Source: Pseudomonadales bacterium (GTDB lineage Bacteria; Pseudomonadota; Gammaproteobacteria; Pseudomonadales; Pseudohongiellaceae). Taken from it: a stretch of DNA of 34,578 nt. A program made the translations under genes and the position numbers. Where the stretch lies: contig JANQJM010000230.1 of assembly GCA_028281635.1 (NCBI GenBank), positions 1 to 34,578 of the forward strand. Direction: 5' to 3'. Positions within the stretch are counted from its first letter, which is position 1. Every line of letters starts with the position of its first letter. This document shows, in pieces, positions 14,749 through 23,499 of the stretch. The notes under the pieces were generated by a model that ran no database searches, was not told the origin of the DNA, and saw only the letters and a list, made by a program, of their open reading frames with translations.

Positions 14749-15588
14749 CTAATCGCAGCCCAATGCCGACTGTAATTCCAGCGTAAGCGGAGCAGTTGCT
14801 TCCGGAAACAGATCCAGCGACGTTATCGCCTCCACTTCTTCGATGCTGCTGGTCAGCTCACAATGATGGACATGTACCGGCGTGTCCTGGTCAAAAAGAA
14901 ACGCCGCTGCTCTTCCCTCTTTATCAACTACTACTTTGAAGAAGCCATCGGGCACTCGATGGGAGCGGGCTGTGTTTAGCAACCTCGGCTCAGCTTCGCT
15001 GTTAAACGTTGGGCCAGTCACCACAAAAACCGCAGCTTCCCTGTTCACCAGATTCCGTATTGCCCAATCCAGTCCGTACCAGGCCCCCTGGCTGAGACTG
15101 TTAGTGCGGGCCACTGCGTTACTGAGATAATTTACCTCATCCCAGTAAGGCGTGGCAGCAAAGCTCACCAGGGGCACGTACTGGGCTCGAATGTATCCGG
15201 TGCTGTCGCTGGTCATGAAGTCTGCACTGGTAAGAGTCTCGATGGCATAGTCATCCGCTACCGGTCGCCGCGACAGGCTGGATGCGATGCCAATCGCCCC
15301 CGCGTCAACTTCATAGGCGACCCACTCCGCAGTTTTCAATTCTGAGTTATAAGAAAGTGCATAGATCGAGCGCAGCAGGAGATGGTTGTTGGCATCAGCA
15401 CCAGTGGGACAACCCAGGAAGCAATGTTGAATCTGATAGACCTGGGCAACGGCAGGAACAACGAAAATCGCTGCAGGAATAGTCAATAGAAGAAAGAAGC
15501 TACTGCGAACTCGGGCAATAATAGCTACAGTTAGTTGCCCAGTGTCGACTCTGGGTCTGATTCTCTCTGAATGGCTGCATTTCCCCAT
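14749..15588 (-). CDS. Secreted DNA/RNA non-specific nuclease fold protein, catalytic residues lost
   Basis: This is a 279-residue exported protein: a hydrophobic segment (29-46) ends VPAVAQ after a long basic N-terminal tail. The stretch from about 80 to 235 follows the Serratia-type (NUC1) nuclease order: ALSYNSEL, a TGYIRAQ block, NYLSN, SQGAW and VFVVTGP, then a basic helix region. In active enzymes the blocks read DRGH and LNQGAW. Here DRGH has become IRAQ (133-136), so the general-base His is Gln, and the metal-binding Asn is Ser 166. It is therefore probably not a nuclease and may be a binding protein or a redirected enzyme. Cysteines 56, 60, 243 and 278 could form disulfides. It shares a 391-base divergent region with PHM-like paralog 3. 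Confidence 0.75.
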   Translation of the reverse strand: MGKCSHSERIRPRVDTGQLTVAIIARVRSSFFLLLTIPAAIFVVPAVAQVYQIQHCFLGCPTGADANNHLLLRSIYALSYNSELKTAEWVAYEVDAGAIGIASSLSRRPVADDYAIETLTSADFMTSDSTGYIRAQYVPLVSFAATPYWDEVNYLSNAVARTNSLSQGAWYGLDWAIRNLVNREAAVFVVTGPTFNSEAEPRLLNTARSHRVPDGFFKVVVDKEGRAAAFLFDQDTPVHVHHCELTSSIEEVEAITSLDLFPEATAPLTLELQSALGCD

Positions 15589-15651
15589 GGCTTTACGCTT
15601 CTGTTACTTACCCCGTACATTTGCCCCAAAAACCGGGCGCAGCATAACAAG

Positions 15652-15668
15652 TTCACCTTATTGGTGAA
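15652..15668. promoter_or_regulatory. Short inverted repeat in the divergent region before PHM-like paralog 3
   Basis: TTCACC and GGTGAA flank a 5-base centre TTATT. The site lies in the 391-base gap between the nuclease-fold gene and PHM-like paralog 3, about 310 bases from the latter's start. It could be an operator or a weak hairpin. The rest of the gap holds an A-rich stretch near 15684 and the hairpin listed separately. Confidence 0.3.
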
Positions 15669-15858
15669 ATATTAATCAATGGCAAAAAAATGTGCGTTTA
15701 TTGGGTGTCAGATTGTTAACAAATCGACCCCCGGCAACGTCTATAGGTCAGGTTTTGAGCAAGCAACCAGATTCTATCGAGTTTAGATGGATTTACCTGA
15801 AAGCCCCGTGTTTTCTGGATTTGGACCAATCGAAGCCGACAATCCGGAAAAACAGCTA

Positions 15859-15887
15859 CCCAATTATTGAAAATTGGGCATTTTTTT
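15859..15887 (+). terminator. Terminator-like hairpin in the leader of PHM-like paralog 3
   Basis: CCCAATT (15859-15865) pairs with AATTGGG (15872-15878) around ATTGAA and is followed by CATTTTTTT. The stem is short and AT-rich. An overlapping alternative pairing, TGAAAATT (15868-15875) with AATTTTCA (15888-15895), is mutually exclusive with the first. This is the arrangement expected of an attenuator, about 90 bases before the start codon, but it may simply be a weak terminator. Confidence 0.4.
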
Positions 15888-15979
15888 AATTTTCAGGAAG
15901 CCATTTGATAACACTCTCACTAGTATGCGAGCGTGAATTTAAACCTGCTTCAACCTGCAAAAAGCTTGAGGAGAGCAAC

Positions 15980-17710
15980 ATGTTAAAAATCTCATCCCTT
16001 GCCAAGTTGGCTCTGGCTGGCACACTGGCAGCGTATGTCTGTCTGCCCGCAAGTGCCGCTGATCGCATCAGTGATTTCTCACTGGTCGACCATAACGGCA
16101 AATTTTTCCAGCTTAGCCGCGCCGCAGATAACGAAGCCATCGTCATTCTGGCCCATGAGGACAGCCGCGATGTGCGTCGTGCATATGGAGACCTGGAAGA
16201 GCTTGTCGAGCAGTTCGCCGACCAGTCCGTCGCCTTCTACTTGATCGACTCCACTGGAGCCTCGGACAAAGTTGAAATGCGTGATGTGGCGGATGACGCA
16301 GATATCGCTCTGCCCATATTAATGGATGACACTCAACTGGTCGCAAAGGAACTGGGTATCAACCGCGCTACTGACGTGGTGATCCTTGATCCTGAATCAC
16401 AAGAAGTTGTTTTCCGCGGTGCGTTGAATGACCGCTGGGCCGAGGGCAGCCGCTCCCGTCGCGCTTCTGAGCACTATGTTGCAGACGCCTTGAATGCATT
16501 CCTGGCTGGCAACGACATCGCAACCGAGCAGCTTGCCAGTAAAGGTGACGCCATCGAGTTTGCCACGCCTGATAGCGTATCTTATGCCAACGAAATCGCA
16601 CCGATCCTGAAAGAGCGCTGTGTGACATGTCATATGGAAGGTGGCATTGCTCCTTTCGCTATGACTAACCACCAGATGGTTCAGGGCTGGTCTCCAATGA
16701 TCCGCGAAGTGCTTTACACCAAGCGTATGCCACCAGGCCAAATCGGAACTGAGTATGTTCACGATTTTCGCGATGTAGCACACATCACTGTTGAGGAAAC
16801 TCAAAAGCTGGTGAGCTGGATCGAAGCTGGCGCGCAGAACAATGACGGTGCAGATCCTTTAGCTGAATACAATCCTGAGCTTGTTAAATGGTCTTACGGT
16901 GAGCCCGATCTGGTTTACCAGATCCCAGCTCAGCAGATCCCAGCTACTGGTGTTCAGGACTACCGCAACATTGCGATGCCATTGAACCTGGAAGAAGACG
17001 TTTGGGTTAAGGCAATCGAATTCGAAGCTGGTGACACAACTGTCCTTCACCACATCATCGCTTTCGCTTACGGTCCTAACGGTGTAAACGAATTCGAAAT
17101 TCTGAACCAGGGCATCGGTCTCGGTGCCTATGCTCCAGGTAACGAAGTAAATACTTATCCTGAAAATTCAGGTTTCCCACTGAAAGCTGGTGGCGGTCTG
17201 ATGCTGCAGCTTCACTACACCACCTCAGGTCGTGAAACTGTAGACGAATCAGAAATTGCACTTTACCTGTGGGATGAAAAGCCAGAGCTCACCGTTCTGG
17301 GCGGTTCTGCTGCGGAGTTGGATATCAATATTCCTCCTTTCGAAGCACGTCACGAAATGGTTGCTACTGCGAAATTCCGCAAGGACTCTTACCTGACCAT
17401 GCTAGGGCCACACATGCACTACCGTGGCTACGACGCTAACTTCAAGCTGGTCTACCCAGATGGCAGCACTGAAGAAGTGTTGAATGTACCTAACTACCAG
17501 TTCAACTGGCAGAAGGTATACGACTTCAAGGAACCGAAGTTCGTACCCGCAGGTACTGAAATGGTATTCACCGGAACCTTCGATAACTCCGAGATGAATC
17601 CTTTCAACCCAGATCCTTCCCAGACACTGACATGGGGGGAACAAACCTGGCAGGAAATGTTCTTCGGCTTCTATCGTTATGTAGAGGCTAATGACAACGG
17701 GGACGATTAA
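15980..17710 (+). CDS. Redoxin-like / cytochrome c / PHM-like copper monooxygenase, paralog 3
   Basis: This 576-residue secreted protein has a signal peptide (1-27, PASAA), a thioredoxin-fold domain (about 28-150) with no cysteine at all, and a heme c motif CVTCH (214-218) with Met 250 in KRMPP. A PHM-like domain follows (about 304-570) with ligands HH 357-358, HY 412, HMH 478 and 480, and Met 560 in TWQEM. After signal removal the only cysteines are the two heme ones, whereas paralogs 1 and 2 have an extra pair. GAGGAG precedes the ATG at 15980. It is monocistronic, lies about 6 kb from the other two copies on the opposite strand, and is followed by a strong terminator. The role is presumably oxidative like the others, but with a changed electron route. 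Confidence 0.88.
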   Translation: MLKISSLAKLALAGTLAAYVCLPASAADRISDFSLVDHNGKFFQLSRAADNEAIVILAHEDSRDVRRAYGDLEELVEQFADQSVAFYLIDSTGASDKVEMRDVADDADIALPILMDDTQLVAKELGINRATDVVILDPESQEVVFRGALNDRWAEGSRSRRASEHYVADALNAFLAGNDIATEQLASKGDAIEFATPDSVSYANEIAPILKERCVTCHMEGGIAPFAMTNHQMVQGWSPMIREVLYTKRMPPGQIGTEYVHDFRDVAHITVEETQKLVSWIEAGAQNNDGADPLAEYNPELVKWSYGEPDLVYQIPAQQIPATGVQDYRNIAMPLNLEEDVWVKAIEFEAGDTTVLHHIIAFAYGPNGVNEFEILNQGIGLGAYAPGNEVNTYPENSGFPLKAGGGLMLQLHYTTSGRETVDESEIALYLWDEKPELTVLGGSAAELDINIPPFEARHEMVATAKFRKDSYLTMLGPHMHYRGYDANFKLVYPDGSTEEVLNVPNYQFNWQKVYDFKEPKFVPAGTEMVFTGTFDNSEMNPFNPDPSQTLTWGEQTWQEMFFGFYRYVEANDNGDD

Positions 17711-17735
17711 TTCCCGGCCAGAAGTAGTTCCAAGA

Positions 17736-17768
17736 GCCCGACCACTCTAGAGTGGTCGGGCTTTTTAT
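17736..17768 (+). terminator. Strong Rho-independent terminator after PHM-like paralog 3
   Basis: AGCCCGACCACTC (17736-17748) pairs with GAGTGGTCGGGCT (17751-17763), followed by TTTTATT. It insulates the PHM-like gene from the hydrolase operon downstream. Confidence 0.92.
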
Positions 17769-17872
17769 TGCCTGCAATTTGACTCACTGGTGCCGCTGTC
17801 CAGTGCTTATGGTAAGGTTTCCTGCAGCTCAAATCTGATAAGTCCCACGTTAGTTTCACCGGAGGTCAGTAA

Positions 17873-19405
17873 ATGAGCCGGCTACTAATTGACTCGATTC
17901 GCCATCTGGCGAGTTTTAGTGTTTGTATTCTCCTCGTACTGCCAGTGTCTGCTGCTGGGCAAGATCAGCAACTGGATCTGGTAATTGCGAACGGACGGGT
18001 CATCGATCCGGAAACTGAACTGGATGCAATCCGTCACGTCGGCATTACCGATGGCTCAATCGTGGCTGTTTCAGCATCACCTTTGGCCGATCAACTTGCT
18101 CCCGATGGCGAGTTGATTGACGCCACTGATCTTGTCGTTGCGCCCGGCTTTATCGACATGCACACCCACGGCCAATCGGAAACTTCCAGTTACTTTATGG
18201 CACACGACGGTGTCACTACCACCCTCGAACTGGAATCCGGTGTTTACGGTGTTGAAGAATGGTTAGAGGCCCGGCGCGGCAAACGGCCTGTTCACTTCGG
18301 TGCTTCGGCCTCGCACAATACAGCCAGAATCGTCGCATTGCATGAGGGACAGGACGCCAGGATTCTCGGAAACTCTCTGCGCCGGCGTCACATAGAGCCC
18401 AACGGTGATGCTATCCCCTACGCCGCCTCCATGCGAGAAAGTCGCTATGCCACACTGACTCCTGACAGACATGATTTGCTGCGTGCTGAGATTCAGGAAG
18501 ACCTCAATGAAGGCGCAATAGGAATTGGTCTTGCACACCAATACTCGCCAGGTGTAAATGAGAGGGAAGTCTATGATCTGTTCGAGTTCGCAGCAGAGCA
18601 ATCGGCGATCATTTTTACCCACGTCAGGTCTTCTGAGCCGCTGGCGATGCAGGAAGTCATTGCCAACTCGGTACTCACATCAACGCCCCTGCACATCGTG
18701 CATGTGAATTCCATGGCTCTGGAAAACATCGATTTGATATTGAATATGATTTCCAGGGCACAATCGAACGGATTCGACATCAGCACTGAAGTATATCCCT
18801 ACACTGCCGCGTCAACAGGTCTTGAGTCCGCCCTGTTCGATGAAGGTTGGCAGAACGATTTTGGAGTCAGTTATGATGCGCTGCAGTGGGTTGCAACGGG
18901 AGAAAGGCTCAATGCCGAAACATTCGAGCTTTACCGCGCACAAGGTGGGCCGGTCATTATTCACATGATGCAGGAAGCCTGGATCGATCGTGCACTTTCT
19001 GAAGACTTCGTGATCGTGGCATCTGATGGTATGCCTTATGCCCCAGGTGCGCATCCCAGATCTGCGGGCACTTTTAGCAGAGTACTTGGACGTTATGTCA
19101 GGGAACGGGGTGTACTGGACCTGCAATCAGCGATTCGCAAAATCACCTTGATGCCCGCGCTACGACTGGAACCTTATGCGCCGCAGATGGCCAGAAAAGG
19201 CAGAGTGCAAGTAGGGGCCGACGCCGATCTCACCCTCTTTGATCCCGAACGCGTCATCGACACCGCCACGTTTGAAGAGGGTCTCTCCTACTCCGAGGGA
19301 ATTGAGTACGTTCTGGTGATGGGCATCCCTGTTATTCGTAACGGCGAAACTGTGGAAGGCGAATACCCCGGACAGGCCATTACTGGCAATGGGCTCGCTC
19401 CCTAG
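17873..19405 (+). CDS. Secreted N-acyl-D-amino-acid deacylase family amidohydrolase
   Basis: This is a 510-residue amidohydrolase with a signal peptide (about 1-28, VSAAGQ), so periplasmic. The fold starts LVIANGRVIDPETE. Metal residues are visible: HTH (97-99) in GFIDMHTHGQ, LELESG with the bridging-position Glu, THVR, HIVHVN, and the catalytic Asp in ASDGMPY (385). These match the D-aminoacylase group, which removes acyl groups from N-acyl-D-amino acids or cleaves dipeptides. GGAGGT six bases before the ATG makes the start secure. It is probably the first gene of a run of five. The region around 100-190 is unusual in sequence, so substrate preference is open. Confidence 0.85.
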   Translation: MSRLLIDSIRHLASFSVCILLVLPVSAAGQDQQLDLVIANGRVIDPETELDAIRHVGITDGSIVAVSASPLADQLAPDGELIDATDLVVAPGFIDMHTHGQSETSSYFMAHDGVTTTLELESGVYGVEEWLEARRGKRPVHFGASASHNTARIVALHEGQDARILGNSLRRRHIEPNGDAIPYAASMRESRYATLTPDRHDLLRAEIQEDLNEGAIGIGLAHQYSPGVNEREVYDLFEFAAEQSAIIFTHVRSSEPLAMQEVIANSVLTSTPLHIVHVNSMALENIDLILNMISRAQSNGFDISTEVYPYTAASTGLESALFDEGWQNDFGVSYDALQWVATGERLNAETFELYRAQGGPVIIHMMQEAWIDRALSEDFVIVASDGMPYAPGAHPRSAGTFSRVLGRYVRERGVLDLQSAIRKITLMPALRLEPYAPQMARKGRVQVGADADLTLFDPERVIDTATFEEGLSYSEGIEYVLVMGIPVIRNGETVEGEYPGQAITGNGLAP

Positions 19406-19531
19406 CTAGCAGCCCTGAGACCAGGACCGCACCTGACCCCCGTTTTCCTTGCGCCTGAGCAGGTTTCCAGCCTATTTCGCTGTGATAGACTCAGAATCCT
19501 GTTGTATTTCAAAATCAGAATAACGAGTTCT

Positions 19532-21181
19532 ATGAAAAATCTACTTCTCGCCTGTCTCGTCTGGCTTGTCAATCTGGCGCTGCCGGCGGTTGCTGACACC
19601 ACACTCATCACCAACGTTAATGGCTATACCCTGAACAGCGACTACGAGCTGCTTCAGTTCAATGCCATTCGATTCACCGATGACACTGTTGATGCAGTAT
19701 TCTCAGATGGGGATATCCTGCCCACCGGTTCAGACACCGTTATAGATGGGGAAGGACGCACAATGATTCCGGGACTCATCGACGCCCATGGTCATGTGAT
19801 GGGATATGGACTGGGATTGTTACGTGTAGATTTAGTGGGCACAAGCACCGAAACGGAAGCCGCCCAGCGAGTACTGGAATTTGCGGAAGCTAATCCCGAC
19901 GTGGAATGGATTCAGGGTCGTGGTTGGAATCAGGTGCTTTGGGACAGTAACGAGTTTCCAACGGCTGCCAGTCTCGATGCAGTGGTTAGCGACCGGCCGG
20001 TGTGGTTAAGCAGGGTAGATGGTCATGCCGCCTGGGCCAATACCATGGCGATGGAACTTGCCGGCATAGATCGCGACACGGAAGACCCGGTAGGTGGTCA
20101 GATCATTCGCGATGAGAATGGCGATGCGACGGGCGTGTTTGTGGATACTGCAGAACGGTACATTGAAGAGATCATTCCACGCACCACATTCAACGAGCAA
20201 AAGGCTGCATTGACGGCCGCCATGAATGCATTGGCCGCTTACGGAATCACTGGTGTGCACGACGCAGGCATCGGCAGCAGTACCGTCAGAGCCTATAAAG
20301 AGCTGGTGGCGGAAGGGCCACTACCGATTCGAATCTATGCAATGTTGGCAGCTTCCGATCCGCTGTATCAGGATCGACTGGCTGAAGGCTTCTTCAAGAG
20401 TGATGACTCAACCCTGGCCATCGAAAGTGTCAAAGTCGTTGCCGATGGAGCCTTGGGTAGTCGGGGTGCAGCCCTGATTGAAGACTACAGCGACGATGCT
20501 GGTAATCGTGGTTTGCTGCGTCACAATGATGAGCGCCTGGAGTTTCTTATGCGGGCAGCCATGAATGCAGGCTTTCAGGTAAATACTCATGCCATTGGTG
20601 ACCACGCCAATATGAAAGTGCTGGATAACTACGAGCAGCTGATTAACGAGACCAATACCAGAGCTCGTCGGCATCGGGTGGAACATGCTCAAATCCTTCG
20701 CTTTGAGGACATTCTCAGATTCGCTGAGTTAGGAGTCGTCCCTTCCATGCAGGCGACTCATGCCACCAGCGACAAGAATATGGCAGTGAATCGCATTGGT
20801 ATGGTGCGTATCCAGGGTGCTTACGCCTGGCGCAAGCTACTGGAGACTGGTGCCCGAATCGCCAATGGTTCTGATTTTCCTGTAGAGCACCCAAACCCCT
20901 TCTACGGATTACACGCTTCTGTAACTCGACAAGATCAGCGCAACGAACCCGAGGGCGGCTGGTATCCGGAGGAAAACATGACCCTGATCGAAGCATTTGC
21001 AAGTTTTACCCTCGACGCCGCCTATGCAGGCCATCAGGAGAATGAACTCGGCTCATTGGAGCCAGGCAAGAAAGCGGATTTTATCTTTATAGATCGCGAC
21101 CTTTTTGACATGCCTCTCTCAGACTTATGGCAGGTTCAAGTGGAAGAAACCTGGGTTGGCGGCCGCCAGATCGGAAATTAA
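19532..21181 (+). CDS. Secreted amidohydrolase family 3 (YtcJ-like) protein
   Basis: This is a 549-residue protein with a signal peptide (1-21, ALPAVA). The metal-dependent hydrolase features are IDAHGHVMG, the Lys in SVKVVADGALGSRGAAL (position of the carboxylated lysine), NTHAIGD, HRVEHAQ and NGSDFPVEHPNP. YtcJ/amidohydrolase 3 proteins hydrolyse amide or formamide bonds in diverse small molecules. The ATG at 19532 is preferred because the signal peptide starts there; an upstream TTG at 19502 is less likely. The 126-base gap before it contains no terminator, so it may still be read from the deacylase promoter. Its stop is 25 bases before the acylase start. Its substrate is unknown; linkage to the acylase suggests amide-bond catabolism. 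Confidence 0.87.
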   Translation: MKNLLLACLVWLVNLALPAVADTTLITNVNGYTLNSDYELLQFNAIRFTDDTVDAVFSDGDILPTGSDTVIDGEGRTMIPGLIDAHGHVMGYGLGLLRVDLVGTSTETEAAQRVLEFAEANPDVEWIQGRGWNQVLWDSNEFPTAASLDAVVSDRPVWLSRVDGHAAWANTMAMELAGIDRDTEDPVGGQIIRDENGDATGVFVDTAERYIEEIIPRTTFNEQKAALTAAMNALAAYGITGVHDAGIGSSTVRAYKELVAEGPLPIRIYAMLAASDPLYQDRLAEGFFKSDDSTLAIESVKVVADGALGSRGAALIEDYSDDAGNRGLLRHNDERLEFLMRAAMNAGFQVNTHAIGDHANMKVLDNYEQLINETNTRARRHRVEHAQILRFEDILRFAELGVVPSMQATHATSDKNMAVNRIGMVRIQGAYAWRKLLETGARIANGSDFPVEHPNPFYGLHASVTRQDQRNEPEGGWYPEENMTLIEAFASFTLDAAYAGHQENELGSLEPGKKADFIFIDRDLFDMPLSDLWQVQVEETWVGGRQIGN

Positions 21182-21206
21182 TTACTACACTCATTCGGAG
21201 GTAAGC

Positions 21207-23459
21207 ATGCAATATCGAAACGCATACCTTGTAACACTTGTCTTACTCTTGTTGACCGCATGCGGTCCAACTAATGAGGCGCCTACTCCAGTTGTTGCAA
21301 CACCCGCAGCAGAAAGATTCACTGCGGAAGAGATATCACGCATGGAAGCAACTGCTGCCAATGTGGAAATTCTGCGCGATCGCTGGGGCATAGCACACAT
21401 CTACGGCGTAAGCGATGCGGACACGGTTTTTGGCACGCTGTATGCCCAGGCCGAAGATGATTTTTACCGACTGGAAACCAATTACATCAACGCCATGGGT
21501 CGTCTTGCCGAGGCAGAGGGTGAGCAACAACTGTATCGCGACTTGCGCATGAAGTTGTTTATCGACCCGGAAGATATGCAAAGGCAGTTTGATGCCAGCC
21601 CAGGCTGGTTACAAGACTTGATGGTGGCATTTGCCGATGGACTCAACTACTACCTGCACACTCATCCGCAAGTAGAGCCGCGAGTCATTCAAAAGTTCGA
21701 ACCGTGGATGGCCTTAAGTTTTACCGAAGGTAGCATTGGCGGAGATATCGAACGAATAAACATCCAGCGCCTGCAAGAGTTTTACAACAATGGCCCCATG
21801 GTTGCGCAGCTTGAGATGCCATTCGATGGTGAACCGAGAGGCTCCAACGGTTTCTCCATCGCACCGCAAAACACGGTCAATGGTAATGCGCTGTTCCTGA
21901 TCAATCCTCATACTTCGTTCTTCTTCCGTTCTGAACTGCATATGGTTAGTGAAGAAGGACTTAATGCCTACGGCGCCGTAACCTGGGGGCAGTTCTTCAT
22001 CTACCAGGGTTTCAATGAAAACACCGGTTGGATGCATACCTCCAGTCGCGCCGATGCTATCGATGAATACCTTCTCACGGTCATAGAACAGGACGATGGC
22101 TACTACTATCAGTTCGGCGATGAGCAGCGGCCATTAACAGAAAGAGTGATCACGTTGCCATATATAGATGGCGATACGATGCGCGAACGGGAAGTCACCG
22201 CTTACTTCAGCCATCATGGCCCAGTCGTTCGCGAACAGGATGGTCAATGGGTTGCCTTTAGCATCATGGAAGAACCGATTAAAGCGCTATCGCAGTCCTA
22301 CGGCCGCACCAAGGCCAACAACTACGAGGAGTTTGCGGCCACCATGGAGTTGCGCACCAACTCCTCCAATAACACGGTGTATGCAGACAGTGCTGGCAAC
22401 ATAGCCTACTGGCACGGTAACTATATCCCCCGCCGCGATCCCAGCTTTGACTGGAATAGCCCTCTTGATGGCAGCAACCCGGCTACCGACTATCAGGGTC
22501 TACACACGGTCAACGAGATGATTACCGTAATGAATCCAGGCAGCGGATGGATTCAAAACACAAACAACACGCCTTTCAATGCGGCAGGACCAGGTTTCAG
22601 TCCCGATCCTGATGACTACCCGGTGTACATGGCAAACAATCCCGAGAATCCTCGAGGTGTGCATGCAGTCAGAGTGCTAGAAGGAAAAGCTGACTTTACC
22701 CTGGATTCACTAATCGAAGCGGCCTACGATTCTGAGCTGCCATTCTTCCAGGACCTTGTTCCCGACCTGTTTCTCATTACCTCAGTAGACAGTCCCATGC
22801 CTGTTAATACCGATGACAATGCCATAAGGGTTTCAATTGCATCCGACACCCTGGAATACATCGACCTGTTACGTGGCTGGGACTACCGCTTCGGTGTCGA
22901 CTCTGTCGAGACCTCACTAGCTGTTTATTGGGCGCAACAACTCATGGACGACGTCCGTGACGAAGCCAATGCCCAAGGCATCAACATCTATGAGTACATG
23001 GTTGCAAATTCAACTCCCTCGCAGAAGTTGAGCGCCTTACGTCAAGCTGCGGAAACGCTCATCAATGGCTTCGGTTCCTGGCAAGTCCCCTGGGGCGAGA
23101 TTAATCGCTATCAAAGACTGACTGGTGACCTGGTACAGGATTTCGATGACAACGCACCTTCACTTCCCGTCGGCTTTGCTTCCGGCCGCTGGGGTTCACT
23201 CGCCTCGTTTGGTGCACGCACCTATCCCGGCACTAATCGCATGTACGGTACCAGCGGCAACAGTTTTGTCGCCGCTGTGGAATTCGGTTCTCCACTTCGA
23301 GCAAAAGCCATTACGGTAGGTGGATTGCAAAGTGATCCCAATTCGCCGCACTTCGATGACCAGGCAGAGATGTATGCCAATGGTGAATTCCGCGATGTGC
23401 TGTTTTATCGCGATGATATCGAAGCGAACCTGGAACGCCGTTATCGGCCCGGTGAATAG
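21207..23459 (+). CDS. Lipidated penicillin acylase family Ntn hydrolase
   Basis: This is a 750-residue precursor. The lipobox LLLTAC puts a lipid on Cys 19, so the enzyme is membrane-tethered facing the periplasm or outside. An alpha-chain region with RDRWGIAHIYG and GTLYAQAEDDFYRLE precedes the autocleavage site in EPRGSNGFSIAP. Ser 213 would become the N-terminal nucleophile of the beta chain. HGPVV and NNTVYADSAGNIAYWHGNYIPRR are family blocks. These enzymes hydrolyse amide bonds of N-acyl compounds such as penicillins, acyl-homoserine lactones or N-acyl amino acids. GGAGG just before the ATG fixes the start. The ORF overlaps nothing real and sits tightly inside the hydrolase operon. Confidence 0.9.
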   Translation: MQYRNAYLVTLVLLLLTACGPTNEAPTPVVATPAAERFTAEEISRMEATAANVEILRDRWGIAHIYGVSDADTVFGTLYAQAEDDFYRLETNYINAMGRLAEAEGEQQLYRDLRMKLFIDPEDMQRQFDASPGWLQDLMVAFADGLNYYLHTHPQVEPRVIQKFEPWMALSFTEGSIGGDIERINIQRLQEFYNNGPMVAQLEMPFDGEPRGSNGFSIAPQNTVNGNALFLINPHTSFFFRSELHMVSEEGLNAYGAVTWGQFFIYQGFNENTGWMHTSSRADAIDEYLLTVIEQDDGYYYQFGDEQRPLTERVITLPYIDGDTMREREVTAYFSHHGPVVREQDGQWVAFSIMEEPIKALSQSYGRTKANNYEEFAATMELRTNSSNNTVYADSAGNIAYWHGNYIPRRDPSFDWNSPLDGSNPATDYQGLHTVNEMITVMNPGSGWIQNTNNTPFNAAGPGFSPDPDDYPVYMANNPENPRGVHAVRVLEGKADFTLDSLIEAAYDSELPFFQDLVPDLFLITSVDSPMPVNTDDNAIRVSIASDTLEYIDLLRGWDYRFGVDSVETSLAVYWAQQLMDDVRDEANAQGINIYEYMVANSTPSQKLSALRQAAETLINGFGSWQVPWGEINRYQRLTGDLVQDFDDNAPSLPVGFASGRWGSLASFGARTYPGTNRMYGTSGNSFVAAVEFGSPLRAKAITVGGLQSDPNSPHFDDQAEMYANGEFRDVLFYRDDIEANLERRYRPGE

Positions 23460-23499
23460 ACTGTAACAAGGATCTTGTGAGCAGAAGGAATTACGCACC

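Noticed and set aside
15905..15979. Upstream TTG start for PHM-like paralog 3
   Set aside because: GAGGAG and the signal peptide both point to the ATG at 15980.
5070..17710. A dopamine beta-hydroxylase-like rather than PHM-like role
   Set aside because: Copper ligands are the same in both, so it is not excluded, but the PAL-like neighbours favour PHM-type chemistry.
21105..21206. Start of the acylase inside the amidohydrolase gene
   Set aside because: The lipoprotein signal begins at 21207, directly after a GGAGG site.
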